The notes: generated by a model from the letters alone, not told the origin. A DNA stretch of 64,000 nucleotides from Hippophae tibetana (GCA_037013495.1 CM072803.1:56867627-56931626); one strand, 5' to 3'. Positions 47,823-58,713 are shown, counted from the stretch's first letter. Numbers and translations: made by a program.

Positions 47823-48505
47823 TTACTTGCATTGTCTCCTACTGCCATTGCTAGCATATGCATGTGTTCCATCAATGACTCCAAATAGTCCTATAGTATT
47901 GTCACATATTAAAATAAATTAACATATAAATCAATAGTAACAATGATAATATTATTAAAAAAACCTTATCACAGACCTTGAAGTAGGGAAAAAATCACCA
48001 TCTCTAATGTTATCATATTCAAGGCCTTCAAAACTTCATTAAAACATGTGCTAGTTGCAATGGGGTATCGGCTAAAAGGAGCCAACCAGCATCCAGAATT
48101 TTGACCGACCGTAAGTAAAAACATTGCAAGCATTTCTTCAACACAAATATACAACTTTTTTTTCTTTCTCCCTTTAGTAACAGAGCATATAGCTTTAAAA
48201 ATACTTCAGGAAACATCCTATATATGTCGAAAGTGCTTTGGATCCTCATTTAATATATTGTGCATGTAATTGTATCAATTCCTTGTTACAGGTTGTCTGG
48301 TTAGCCGACATTCATACATTTTTCGTGTATGAGAACCATTAATGAGTTTAGCACCTGAAGTATTGCTTGAATTGCCATTAACATTAACTTAAAAAAATTA
48401 TATAGTTCTTCTAATATAGCTTCCTCATTTTCACGTTCAAAATCTTCCAACCTTGTTTCTTGCTCTTCGTCTATTTCATTATACTCATGTGTGCTTGATT
48501 AAGAC
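47823..48505 (-). pseudogene. PIF/Harbinger transposase, N-terminal part
   Basis: Minus strand from about 48505: STHEYNEIDEEQETRLEDFE, IQSTFDIYRMFPEVFLKLYA, EEMLAMFLLTVGQNS, SRYPIATSTCFNEVLKALNM, and GLFGVIDGTHAYASNGSRRQ just before the GATAC junction. This is the N-terminal HTH-like region and the first catalytic block of DDE_4 (GaiDGTHi) transposases, which move PIF/Harbinger elements. Two frame changes are needed. The reading continues at 43971 after removal of the inserted LTR element. Confidence 0.8.
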
Positions 48506-48539
48506 ATTATATCAGAGAACAACCTAAAACATTTTAAAA

Positions 48540-48900
48540 ATAGGTCAAAGTTAGCTTGTTAAAATACTATCATTGCTTTAATGGAAACATAGAACGGTCA
48601 AAATGATCTTAACATATTACTAAAATATTGAAAACATTTTAAATCCAAATACTTATTATACTATATGCCTTATTTTAAAATTTTAAAATAATCTTGTAAC
48701 CAATCATTTTATATTGAATATTATCCATTTTTAGTGCTTTCGATAATATTTTTAAAAATAATTATTTAATTCTCATCTACAGTACCTAATCTGTCAGAAT
48801 TTCTCTTTTGATTCTCCATTTTATTATTTAAGGATATTGGTTAAGATGGAAAGTTCAACGTGTTCTAATTAAAGTGCCTGTTTAAGATCTTATAAGAGCG
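48540..48900. other. AT-rich spacer
   Basis: No gene or repeat that I can support. It may include the right flank of the Harbinger element; no TIR is recognised. Confidence 0.5.
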
Positions 48901-48909
48901 TAAAAGTGT

Positions 48910-49340
48910 AAAACTTCATTTAATCAGCAAGCCAAATTAAAAATAGGGTTGCGAGTGGCAAGCAAAGTTCTATGCTGAACAAAAGGATTTATATCTTCTT
49001 TTAGCTTCACTGGATCAGGCAACCCACATTCGATCACATCATATGTCCCAGCCAAAGCTCCTGAATAAAATGCAAATTGCCCCCTTTGGGTGAGAACAAA
49101 CCACAATTAGTTGATATAATTTTTCTCCCTTTTTTCTTATTCATTGAAGGAGTTTAAATACAGGTAATTCCTAACCACTCCTAAACTTGTGGCCACCCTT
49201 TCTAAGTGCTCTTCCTAATTTTATGGCCACAACTCCCACGCACAACAGCTAACTATGAAAGCATAAGCAACATGGTGCAATTGGTGCAGAAAAAATAGGA
49301 CATTACAACTAACTATGAAAGCATAAATAACTAGCCATGA
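48910..49340 (-). repeat. Probable 3' LTR of the chromovirus
   Basis: Follows the end of pol. It contains a minus-strand promoter-like TATTTAAACTCCTTCAATGA and an imperfect internal duplication ('caactaactatgaaagcataa' at about 49247 and 49309). No second LTR is in the window, so ends cannot be fixed. Confidence 0.4.
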
Positions 49341-49367
49341 AAACAACTAATGGTGCAAAAATTACAA

Positions 49368-49586
49368 CTAAGACTCATTACAAGTATCTTTGATTTGGCC
49401 TAGAAACATGCTGAGATCTTCGTGGTTTATCAATACTTCCGCTGTAACTGAAACCTTTTCCTTAAGGTTCAAGGCATGGAACTTTTCTTGCAATTCTGTT
49501 GTATTTTCCCAAGTGGCATATTTCATGGAAAGGTTTTTCCACTTAACCAAGCTTTCTTCAAAAATATTTCCCCCTTTTTTTTCCAA
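49368..49586 (-). pseudogene. Chromodomain-like C-terminus of chromoviral pol
   Basis: Reads LVKWKNLSMKYATWENTTEL and QEKFHALNLKEKV, the 'vlVkWkglp...ATWE....l...fp.FnLEDKv' signature of the integrase-linked chromodomain in plant chromoviruses. In active elements it targets integration to heterochromatin. Confidence 0.8.
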
Positions 49587-49751
49587 CGAGCATCTATGAT
49601 TTCCTCAGGTTCTATAATAATGAGACTGTCATCGTTGAGAGGTGGCAAAGTAGAATAACATACATGTGAATCACCAATCTTCTTTTTCAACAAGGAAACA
49701 TGGAATATTGTGAGCTAGCTTTTGAGATGCTCTCTTGAACATAGTTTGTTG

Positions 49752-50640
49752 TCAATAAGGGTGCAGTTTAAGATAAACAAGGTCACCGTCATTGAACTCT
49801 ATGTCACGTCGTTTTGAATCAGCCATTTTTTTCATCTGATTTGTAGCTGCATGTAAGTTGAGGTTGAGTTGAGTCATAATCTCATTGCGGGAAGCTAAGT
49901 TTTGATCCACCTCATGAAAAGTAATAAAGCTCAATTGATTGTGTGGAATCATGGGAGGAGGACGCCCATACAGAGCTTGAAAAGGTGTCATGCTCATCGA
50001 AGCATGGTAGGCTGTATTATACCAAAAATCTGCCCAGGGAAGAAGAGAATATCATTTTCTTGGCTGTTGGTGAACCAGGGAAGAAGAGAATACCATTTTC
50101 TTGGCTGTTGGTGAACCAAGACACACAGATACTGCTCAACACATTGATTAATGACTTCAAATTGTCCATTAGTTTGTGAATGGTATGTTGAACTCATCTT
50201 CAATTCAGTGCAAGACAATTTAAGGAATTCACGCCAAAAGTAACTGATAAAAATAGGATTACGATCGTTGATGATTGATCTGGGAAAGCCTTGTAATTTG
50301 ACGAAACCATCAACAAATATTTTAGTGACCATCTTAGTAGAAAATGGGTGAGTAAATGCCAAGAAATGGGCTGATTTGCTAAGGTGATCAACCATTACAA
50401 TGATGGTGTCTTTGCCTTGTGATGGGGGTAATTCTTCGATGAAATCCATTTTGATGTCGTCCCATACTTGAGAAGGAATGGGCAATGTGGAAACCTTAGC
50501 TCATTGACAAACACCACAATATGAGACATATGTCTTTACCATTTGATACATGGATGGCTAATAAAATTACTAAGTGAGACATTTATAGGTATGCATCAAT
50601 TCAGAGTGTCCACCCATAGGAGAGTCATGGAACTCATGCA
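49752..50640 (-). pseudogene. Chromoviral integrase, broken by a 41-bp tandem duplication
   Basis: From the right: remnant zinc region (CGVCQ near 50510), IPSQVWDDIKMDFIEELPPS (first Asp), KSAHFLAFTHPFSTKM, SIINDRNPIFISYFWREFLK (second Asp), STYHSQTNGQFEVINQCVEQ (Glu), and 49752-49997 MSMTPFQALYGRPPPMIPHN with the DGDLVYLKLHPY GPY/F region. The three catalytic residues are readable. A 41-bp tandem duplication at 50037-50118 shifts the frame between the core and C-terminal parts, in addition to stops. Confidence 0.85.
50037..50118 (-). repeat. 41-bp tandem duplication in the integrase
   Basis: Two copies of GGGAAGAAGAGAATA(T/C)CATT...GGTGAACCA, starting at 50037 and 50078, differing at one base. 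41 is not divisible by three, so it disrupts the frame. Confidence 0.95.
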
Positions 50641-50899
50641 GTAGCTTGTCTGGAATTTAAGACGTAGGAGGCACCACCACTCGGTTCTTGTATAAGATTA
50701 ACCCATTATGCTTGGTGCATGGTAGGCTCATTTTGGTAGCAACTAGCTTGTTGATGCAATCCATGTAAGCATGGCCTGCAGCTATTATTTGATGTCCTCC
50801 CATATGTGAGCTTGTGAAATAAGTAAAGTGTTAAGGGTTAGGGAGCCTATCATATGGGAAAGGGCATTAGCTATTGAATTTTATTTCTTGGCTTATAAA

Positions 50900-52010
50900 G
50901 TATCTCATAATCATAGCCAAGTAATTTTGCAACCCATTTTTGCTACTTCAATGTTACTATATGTTGCTCGAGTAAGTACTTGAGGCTTTATTGATTAGTT
51001 TGGATGTATATTTTTTTCCCAATGAGATAAGGTCACCAAGTTCGTATGGCATAAATGATTGGAGCATTTCCTTGACGTATATGGACCATGAAAACTTTGA
51101 TACTCATAAAGCTCGACTCATAAAGGCAATAGGTTTTCCTTACTGAGTAAGTACAGGTCCAATTCCTTCCCCTAAAGCATCAGATTTAATAGTTAATTGT
51201 TGTTGAAAATTAGGCATGGAAAGGGTAGGGGTGGTAGTCATAGCTTTCTCGAGGAACGTAAAATAAGTTCTCAGCATCTTTAGTCCACCCAAATTAGTCT
51301 TTCTTCAAGAGATTAGTGAGTGGTCAAGCTAAGATATCATAGTTATGAACAAATTTGCGATAATAACTTGTAAGACCTAAGAATCCATATAATTCTAAAA
51401 CATTAGTAGGTTGAGGAAAATCAAGCATGACCTTGATTTTAAGTTGGTCCACTTTGACCCTTTGAACTATGACAATATGCCCTGAGTATTTGAGTTATTG
51501 CTGGCCAAATGCTTATTTTTGTAGTTTTAAAAAAAGTGTGTTGCCTCAAAGTTTCTAAAGCTGTTTTGACATGTTTAAGATGCATGCTCTAATTGGAGCT
51601 ATAGATTAAGATGTCATCAAAGAATACCAAGATGAATTTATGGAGGTATGGAGTTCATTATAGCCTAAAAAGTAGATGGGGCATTACAACGACCAAATTT
51701 CATAACAAGGTATTCATAATGCCTATTATGAGTACAAAAGGAAATTTTATGTATGTTAAAGGAAGCCATGGGTACCTGATGATAGCTAGCTCGGAGATCT
51801 AGCTTAAGGAAATAAGATGCTCTATAAAGTTCATCGATCATGTCCTCAATATTTAGAATGGGAAAGCGATATTTGATGGTAGCAAAATTAAGGGCTCAAT
51901 AGTTAGTACAAAAACACCATGTATAATCCTTTTTCTTTACAAGCAAAATAGGTGATGAAAAGGGACTGGTACTTGGTCAAATTAGCCCCAATTTAAACAT
52001 GTCGAGAACT
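50900..52010 (-). pseudogene. Chromoviral reverse transcriptase and RNase H, broken
   Basis: Readable in several frames: RFPILNIEDMIDELYRASYF, LKLDLRASYHQVPMASFNIH, THNRHYEYLVMKFGRCNAPS, then ATTPTLSMPNFQQQLTIKSD and ALGEGIGPVLTQ (RNase H). The order is normal. The YxDD region (about 51610-51640) is replaced by poorly readable sequence (HLGIL*WHLNL), so it is inactive. Confidence 0.8.
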
Positions 52011-52472
52011 TTTTTTTCACTTTTAGCTTTTTGACAATAGGCATACCTATAAGGGCATACGTTTACTGACTCGTTTCCTTCTTTGAGAGGAATATAGTGG
52101 TCAATTTCTCAAACCGGTGGTAATTGTCGTGGTTCCTCAAAAATGGTAGCGAATGCCTTAATCAACACTTGCATGTTTTGGCATGATGGTCTGTTGTGGC
52201 GCCTCTAGTGACTGCAAGCAGATTACAAAAATGGAGTCATTGGACTGAATATCCTTAAATAGTTTCTAGGGATGCTTGCCGTAGGATTTGAGTGTTGGTC
52301 CTTTGTAATAACCATGGTTTGTTGGCCCATTGAAACTCTATTATCATCTTCTTCCCATTATACATAACTGATCCTATTTTCTCCAACCATTGAACTCCAA
52401 ATACCATGTCTAAATTAGCTATTGGTAGAGAGTACTAATATGGAGACTAATGTGGATGTCATCAAATCTTCC

Positions 52473-52676
52473 TTAGCATTTCAATGGTTGTCCATTTTCA
52501 ACCCGCACATTGAAAGGTGCAATTGGTACCACGAAAAGATGTAGTAAAGTCGCCACCTTGTAACTGATGAAATAATGTATAGAGCCATTGTCGATAAGTA
52601 CTATCACTTCATACGTTCCAATCTTGGCCACAATATGCATGGTCTTTGTAGCTACCCAACTGGTTAAAGAATGCAA
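52473..52676 (-). pseudogene. Chromoviral aspartic protease
   Basis: KIGTYEVIVLIDNGSIHYFI and SYKVATLLHLFV: the retropepsin loop 'vLiDsGsThnFIs...a..l', with DNGS in place of DSGS. 68 codons open. It processes Gag-Pol in live elements. Confidence 0.8.
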
Positions 52677-52899
52677 TGAAATTTTAGGATTAGAGGGAAA
52701 AGTAGTGTTAGCTTAATTATTATCTCTTTCAGGTTCATCATCCACATCCCCTTCCAATAGGAGTAGTTGAGGGCCCTTACGCTTATGTCCCAAAGAGAAT
52801 TTATCATCAAAATTGAAACAAAGCCCTTATGCTCGCCATCTTTGATTCATCCCAAGATAGCCTCTTGATATATAAGATATTTATGGTTGTGGGTGGAAT

Positions 52900-53440
52900 A
52901 TTTGGGGTGCAAATAGGAAGTGGTGGGTGTGACATCCTTCACTGTCTTTGTAATTGTTAATCCATCATACGAGCTAAAATCGTTGCTTTCTTCAATAAAT
53001 TGGTTTTGAACATAAGAATTGATTCAATAAATTTTGATCATAATTTGCTCATGAACGAGCATACCAAGGTCTTTTGTGACCACCCGTGAACCCGATTACC
53101 CAGTTTCTCAAAATCCTTTTGGTAATCACGAAGGGACCCAGTCTATTGCACATTGGATAGAGCTTCATCAAAGTCTTCACACTCTATTGGCCCAAAAAGA
53201 GCTCCCAATTCTTTCTCAAACAATTCCCAAGTCACTAGGCAGTCGTATTCCTGATAAGCTCAGCATAACCATTTCCACCATTGATTAGCTTTTCATGCCA
53301 AATGATAGGATGTTAGAGAGACCTTTTGTTCATCTTTCGACCCTTGATATTCAAAGAATTGGACCACTCGATTGAACCATTTTGTGGGATCATCTCTAGA
53401 GTATTTGGGGAATTCCAATTTTTCCATTTTGGAAGAAAAG
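52900..53440 (-). pseudogene. Chromoviral gag (Retrotrans_gag), broken
   Basis: Reads MEKLEFPKYSRDDPTKWFNR, VVQFFEYQGSKDEQKVSLTS, ANQWWKWLC, VTWELFEKELGALFGPIECE, DFDEALSNVQ, GSLRDYQKDFEKLGNRVHGW, FKTNLLKKATILARMMD: a textbook plant Retrotrans_gag domain (PF03732). Three or four stops. The N-terminal coiled-coil part is missing because the Tat-family LTR begins at 53480. Confidence 0.9.
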
Positions 53441-53479
53441 ATTTGTTTGTTTCCCTCGTTCTCTTCTCGATGTGTTCAG

Positions 53480-55245
53480 TGATGAGTGTTCAACAATTAC
53501 TAAAATTACCATGATTTTATGCACGTTAATTGATTAGAAAGATATATATTTATATGATTTTATCATATATTTATATAAATGTATCTTTTCGGAATCACAG
53601 GTATTTTTATTGTTTTTAAGGTATTTTTTCTTAAAAGAATTAACTTAAAGACTCAAAGAAAAATTTCATAGGCAATACATCACAAATATATTCATAAATT
53701 AATTGAGGAAAAGTAAAAAAAAAAGATGGAAAAATTGGACAAAATGGGTTAAAAGGTTAAAAATGTCAAAAAGGGGGAAATCGTGCATGCAGCCACCTAT
53801 CTGCGCCGAGTAATGCACACGCCATGCCAACACAACGCCTAGTCTGCACGCTCCTGCTCTCCATTCCACGCGCGCCCCACACCACCATAATGTCAACAGT
53901 ATGACATCATCATTCACTACTTCGCGTTTTCTCTATTTTTAATCATTTTTCACCCACTTATCCTTTCCTTCCTCACCTATAAATATCCCCATTCTCTTCA
54001 CTTCAAAACACACCTTAAAACACATCTTCTTCTCTCTTTCTTTCTCTCCATTTCTTAGTTTTTAGTTTTTTTTTCTTAGTTAGTTTTTCTTAGTTTTAGA
54101 GTTCTTCTCTTTTTGAGAAGAACTAATTATGTTTTTGTAATTTATTAGCTTTTTGATTAAATAAATGGGAGTACAAATTCCGCTTGGAGGTTTTCCAGCA
54201 ACGGGAATAGCATCGAAGTTCTGTAAGGATTTTATTTTTTTTACAGCTATTTTTTATGCTTTATTCTTACATGTTATATTTAATTTTTCTATGATTAAAT
54301 TTAACTCTGCTGGCTGTTAGTAAACATGATGTAATAATAACGTTGTTATGCTTACAAAATATTAAATAGGTAAAAATTTCTAAAATGAATTGATTTTGTT
54401 TTTATTCAAGATTTCATATTAAGAATGTTAGAGAGAAATATATTATTTTTCATTACAAACTTAAATATGAAAATTAGATTTTAAGGTTTAGTTATCCGGT
54501 CTGATTTAGAGTAGTGCTCTTTTATTTGTTGGTACAATTACCCGATAGTTAGAGTAAAGCTCTATTTCAAAAATTTTTATAAGAATTATTATCTGAAAAT
54601 GTATTGACAATATGTTTTCAATAGTAGTTTTAAAACTTGAAAGTTAGTACTCGGATAATTAAATTCTTAGGTTTAATTTGGACACCTTGAATAAATTTTA
54701 AACTGTCTAACCCTACCAAAGGTGGCATTTAAATGGTTCATTTTCAATTTCTTAGAAAAAAGAATTAATTTAATTAACCAAATTAGTTATCAACCCTACC
54801 CATAGGTGTTAATTGATTTGTTTAGTTAACAAAGAATATCTAACCCCACTAAATGTGGTATTCATATAAAAAAGAAAAAATCAATAAATATCAATTTATA
54901 TCTTTAATAACCTAAATAATATGAGCAAGCATAATTAACTTAGTTATTATATCCATAAATATTCTATTATTATAAAAGATCAAATTTGCATCAATATTTA
55001 TTGAATCTATATCTATGTTTATTTTTATGTTATTAGATTAGAAACAACAAAAACCCAAATATCGTGACAGGATGTTTAGGATTTAATTTCGTTTTTAAAA
55101 GTTTGAATAATAAATTAAAAACCACATATATTCCTTCCTTAGATTGACCTTGGGAGTATACTTATCATTTTCTACAAAATGATTCGTGCACTTGCGAGAG
55201 TTTTATAAATATAAAACCAAAGTATTGGAAGGATCGGCGATGCCA
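53480..55245 (+). repeat. Tat-family LTR inserted into the chromovirus
   Basis: Begins TGATGAGTGTTCAACAATTA, matching the LTR start at 40320 (TGATGAGTGTT). Shared words follow: CCATGATTTTATG(C/T)AC, CGGAATCACAGGTAT, TAACGTTGTTATGCTTA, GCTCTATTTCAAAAATTTTT and CTAACCCTACCAAAGGTGGC. A promoter-like CCTATAAATATCCCC lies at 53978-53992, followed by pyrimidine-rich DNA. Near 55225-55245 it has GGATCGGCGATGCCAG, in the place of the primer-site motif. The 5 bp on the left are TTCAG; I could not fix a matching right copy (a TTCAG occurs at 55393 but without a CA end), so solo LTR versus truncated element is open. Confidence 0.75.
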
Positions 55246-55514
55246 GTTTTGTTATTAACCTTCTCTTATACTCCTCATCAATGGCTTTCTTTTCTTACCA
55301 TTAATCTAAACTAATGACTTTACTATTCTGGTTTCTGTAACTCTAAAAGTCCTTGCCAAGTTCCCCAGTGCTCTAATACAAGGTATAAGCAATTCAGAAT
55401 CTGTTTTTTTAAACCATCTTTATTAATTGGTCCACTACTGCTCTGGCATAAGGGGAAACTAGTTTAAGAGCAGAGTGTCTCAAATCAAAATTTTCTCCAG
55501 CTACTTCTCTATAT

Positions 55515-55864
55515 AAATTTGGCTCTGCTGGTGCTAACATAAGCTACATTCGACGAGCTAGTGGAGAAACTGTCACAATTGAAGAGACTAGGGGTGTTCT
55601 TGGGGAAATGACAATTGAAATTAGTGGAACTGCTTCACAGGTTCAAGCTGCTCAGCAACTGATACAGAATTTTATGGTTGTTATTGCCGTCGCCGCTGCT
55701 GGATCTGCACAACCAAAAGCTGGTGGGGGTGGTTCTACAAACCAAGGATATAAATTCTTATACAGTTCATGGTTCAGTTTACACCTCCTCCATCTGATTG
55801 GGGGCACGCAGACCATATTGGAGGAGACTACAACTTGGTCTACATCACAAGCTATGGCTACTGA
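55515..55864 (+). pseudogene. KH-domain RNA-binding protein, C-terminal fragment
   Basis: Reads [20 protein letters not shown], then [20 protein letters not shown] and IQNFM, the second half of a type-I KH domain (GxxG is decayed at the very start), followed by an Ala/Gly-rich linker and [10 protein letters not shown]. After two one-base frameshifts a Gly/Tyr tail ends in SYGY and a TGA at 55862. Plant PCBP/Nova-like KH proteins end in this manner. KH domains bind single-stranded RNA. Only about 115 codons remain; the upstream KH domains are absent and frameshifts are present, so this is a pseudogene fragment, not a gene. Confidence 0.75.
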
Positions 55865-56039
55865 GCTGCATTTATATTTGGTTATTGGTGATACTTGAAA
55901 GCATAAGCAACAAATACTTGAGTTAGGACAGTTGTAATCTTGTACCTGGAATTTTATTTAGTTTTAGTTTTAATTAAATTTTTCAGATTTAATGTGTAGA
56001 AGAGAAGAAAAAAAAATTAATTCCAGTAGCTGCAATCTG

Positions 56040-56520
56040 CACTCCTTGGAGGTCAGGGTGCATCAGAGGGTGAGGCTGATAAGAATCAGTGATACCAATC
56101 AAATTTGAGCATGTTGCTGCAATATTGAAGTCAGATTTCACTACTACTGTGGGTGCCTAAGAAGTGGCTTCAGGAAAAGATGGAACCACCTTATCTGATT
56201 TCATCGCCTACATATCATCTCTTGGAGATGCTACCTCTAGCATCAAAGGTTTGCAATCAAACAATGGTATTGCTGGTCAGTAGCCTATTCCAGCAAGTTA
56301 TCCACCTAATCAGTCAAGTTATGAAATGCCCACTATTTTAAGGTTCACCAAAATTCTGGGAAAAATTCCCACTACTCTTATCTACATCAACAACAGGGTA
56401 TGGATGTAAGCAGTGAACCTTCTCCAGTTTCAATATTTTCAAGCATCATGTTCAGCTTTCAAAGAACCTTCTTCGCTATCAAATTGGCCATAGAAAGATC
56501 AAACGTCAATGCAGTAACTT
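56040..56520 (+). pseudogene. Second host-gene fragment, unrecognised, Gln/Ser/Pro-rich end
   Basis: Reads ALLGGQGASEGEADKNQ, then after a one-base deletion EHVAAILKSDFTTTVGA, EVASGKDGTTLSDFIAYISS, LGDATSSIKGLQSNNGIAGQ, PIPASYPPNQSSYEMP, HQNSGKNSHYSYLHQQQGMD, VSSEPSPVS and a possible end LSNWP..KDQTSMQ. Codon use and composition are those of a real nuclear protein's C-terminal part. I do not recognise it. At least three stops and two frameshifts interrupt it. It is on the same strand as the KH fragment, 175 bp downstream. Confidence 0.5.
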
Positions 56521-56989
56521 TCATTTTGGTATTTGTTAAAGCAGCAAGTTTTTCCATTTGAAGGAAATAATCCCTGAGAATTATTTCGTCTTAAGGGACC
56601 GTTCAGTTTCTTCTAATAAACTTCTCATTCTAAAGATGAAGTTATATGACTATAAGACGTCCCTGAATCTAATTGGCTTTTATGACATTCATTTGTCTCA
56701 ATGTTACTTGTTTGGTCTATATCAGATTCAATTGGATATAACCATTCTCTGAGTTGCAAGAAATTCAACTGCATTTCTCCACTCAAATTTGGTGGTTAAA
56801 TCACATACTTCCTCATCATCCTAATCTTCAAACTATTAAGCAATAAGATCAGTAATCCTTTTTGAGATGTCATCATATACCAAGCTTAGATCCATAAACC
56901 TTTGGGATCCATCTTAAGTGGGAGTGTTGAATGTTAACCCTTAATTCAAGGAGAAAATTGAAGACGAGATGATCTCCCTCAACTATGTT

Positions 56990-57093
56990 CCATCTAGATA
57001 ACAAGTAGCAGTTATCTTAACCAAAGCTTTGTTTCTGAGAATTAAGTGTAGTACTTGGTTTGGAAAACATACATCGCCTAGCTTGAGGGGGAG
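56990..57093 (+). pseudogene. 3' end of copia pol plus polypurine tract
   Basis: Reads VAVILTKALFL and later SPSLRGSVG, resembling the 'QvADilTKaL' end of copia RNase H, then a GAGGGGGAG tract (57085-57093) directly before an LTR start. The rest of pol is lost upstream. Confidence 0.55.
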
Positions 57094-57420
57094 TGTAGGA
57101 AATCAATCTAGGCATATGATTGATTCCTAAGCAGCCCCTGATTATCAGGAAGTAGTTTCCTGATTTTTAGGGTGGAATCAACTCCTATTTTCAGGAGGTT
57201 AGTTTCCTGATTTTCAAGATGACTTTCAGCTTTATTTCCAGTTCAATTTCCAACTTTATTTCCTACTTTGTATTAGTGTATCCCAGCTGTATTTTAGTGT
57301 ATTACAACTATGTATTTTAGTTATAACATTAGTGTATATATATATGATCTGTATCAGAGAATGAATGATAGGAGAAGAAAGGAATAAGAAGAATACAACT
57401 TTAAGAGAGCTTGTTTTGTA
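57094..57420 (+). repeat. copia 3' LTR, probable
   Basis: Begins TGTAGGAAATCAATCTAGGC directly after the polypurine tract. It has repeated and inverted TCAGGAA/TTCCTGA words (57150-57220) and a TATATATATATGATCTGTATC promoter-like core (57335). The right end near 57420 is a guess; no second LTR is in the window. Confidence 0.55.
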
Positions 57421-57527
57421 TGGGAAGGCCTTTAGGCCTTGGAATTGGCATTGGCATTTTTCAACACCAATTTACAACATCTACTAATTTTTACCAATCT
57501 GGAATTCAATTTACAACATGCTCTGCA

Positions 57528-57684
57528 TGTGCCATAAAATTTAGAGAGCATAAACGTTTTAATTTTCTTTGTGTCCGTCATGCATTATTCCTTAAATGCT
57601 GTAAATTTAATTTTATTTGAGGAATAATACATGACGAACACAAAGAAAATTAAAATGTTTCTACTCTCTAAATTTTATGGCACA
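57528..57684. repeat. Long hairpin (inverted repeat), arms of about 65 bp
   Basis: TGTGCCATAAAATTTAGAGA at 57528 is the reverse complement of the end at 57684. Matching continues inward through TTTTAATTTTCTTTGTGT and the ATTATTCCT words to a loop near 57597-57615, with about six mismatches. Compact MITE-like or snapback structure without coding capacity. It lies at the broken outer end of the adjacent LTR. Confidence 0.85.
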
Positions 57685-57699
57685 CGTAGAATACAATAG

Positions 57700-58713
57700 A
57701 AGCCAAAAATGGCTTCTGCGTGTACTACCATCCAACACTCCAAACTTTCCAACCTCCTCAATTTATCACAAATATCCTCTATTTATAGCTCCACACTATA
57801 AAGAAATACATCATAAAATATTATTTTTTTACACACGCGTGGGACAAATAATACATCGAAATTATAAATTTATACACGCGTGGGAGACATTCTGGAATTT
57901 TTTATTTCAATTTACTCATACCATGTGTCAGCATATGATTGGCTGCAAGAAATAACGAGACACGTGGTAGCCTTGCATTCGCTGTGAAGAGAGGGCGCAT
58001 GAGGATTGCGTTGCATGGGAGAAGCGCCATCGAAGACACTGGGGCACGTAGAAGCTACTGGAAATGCGTGTCATTTCTGTGTTTTTATTTTAACCAACAC
58101 ATGCCACATGTCAGCTCCTGATTTGTTGAAAGAATATTAGAGACACTTGGTATTGTTTTATTCGTTGAAATGGCAGGGCGCACAATGTTTCTCTGGATTT
58201 CTTCGCACGGGACCATTTTTTTTTGTAGACACATAGGTCCCACCCTACATGCCGACCTGCACGGTAGGTGGGCCCCACACATCGCTCCATCCAAAAAATG
58301 GGGTCCAATCGCTTTTGTCGCATTTGTATGATAGACGCTGATCCTCACCGTTGATATTCTGATTTGACGATGGGTGGCGCGCATGGAAAATCGGTGTGCG
58401 TGCTCTTCTTTCCTGCACAAAAAAGAAAAGTTTATATAATTGCATTTTAGCCCTCAAATTTAATTTAAATTAACTTTTAAAATTTTGTTAATTGCAATTA
58501 AGCCCAATTTTAATTCAAATTATATTTTTAGACTTTATTAGTTGCAATTAAATCCTTTTTTCGATTCAAATTCTTTAATTTTCTTAAAAATATATTCCTT
58601 AAAAATAAACAGTAAATATTAATTTAATTAATTAAAATTAACTAAAATTAACAAGCGCATAGCAATTAAAATTAATAAAATAGACAAAATAATTGTATAA
58701 TATATAGTTATCA
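57700..58713 (-). repeat. 3' LTR of a short minus-strand Tat-type element
   Basis: Starts on the minus strand with TGATAACTATATATTATAC at 58713, directly after a polypurine tract (AAGTTTGTGGGTG, 58726-58714). It contains a G-box (CACGTG, 57961) and two copies of ACACGCGTGGGA (57833 and 57873). A minus-strand TATAAATAGAGG core lies at about 57777-57788. The 5' LTR counterpart is mostly outside reach (cut at 60626), so the left limit is approximate. Confidence 0.6.

Larger units (their letters stand above)
48910..53479 (-). mobile_element. Decayed Ty3/gypsy chromovirus
   Basis: Right to left on the minus strand: gag (53440-52900), protease (52676-52473), RT and RNase H (52010-50900), integrase (50640-49752), chromodomain-like tail (49586-49368), and a probable 3' LTR (about 49340-48910) with a TATTTAAACTCC core on the minus strand. 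The order and the terminal chromodomain define a plant chromovirus (Tekay/Reina/CRM side; lineage not resolved). All domains have stops. The 5' part is cut by a Tat-family LTR at 53480. Confidence 0.85.

Noticed and set aside
53699-53917. Minus ORF with Trp/Cys-rich start
   Set aside because: Lies in the U3 of the Tat-family LTR; antisense to its promoter region.
55246-55505. Minus-strand piece [18 protein letters not shown] near 55430
   Set aside because: A short protein-like run on the opposite strand to the KH fragment; too short and unconnected to support a feature.
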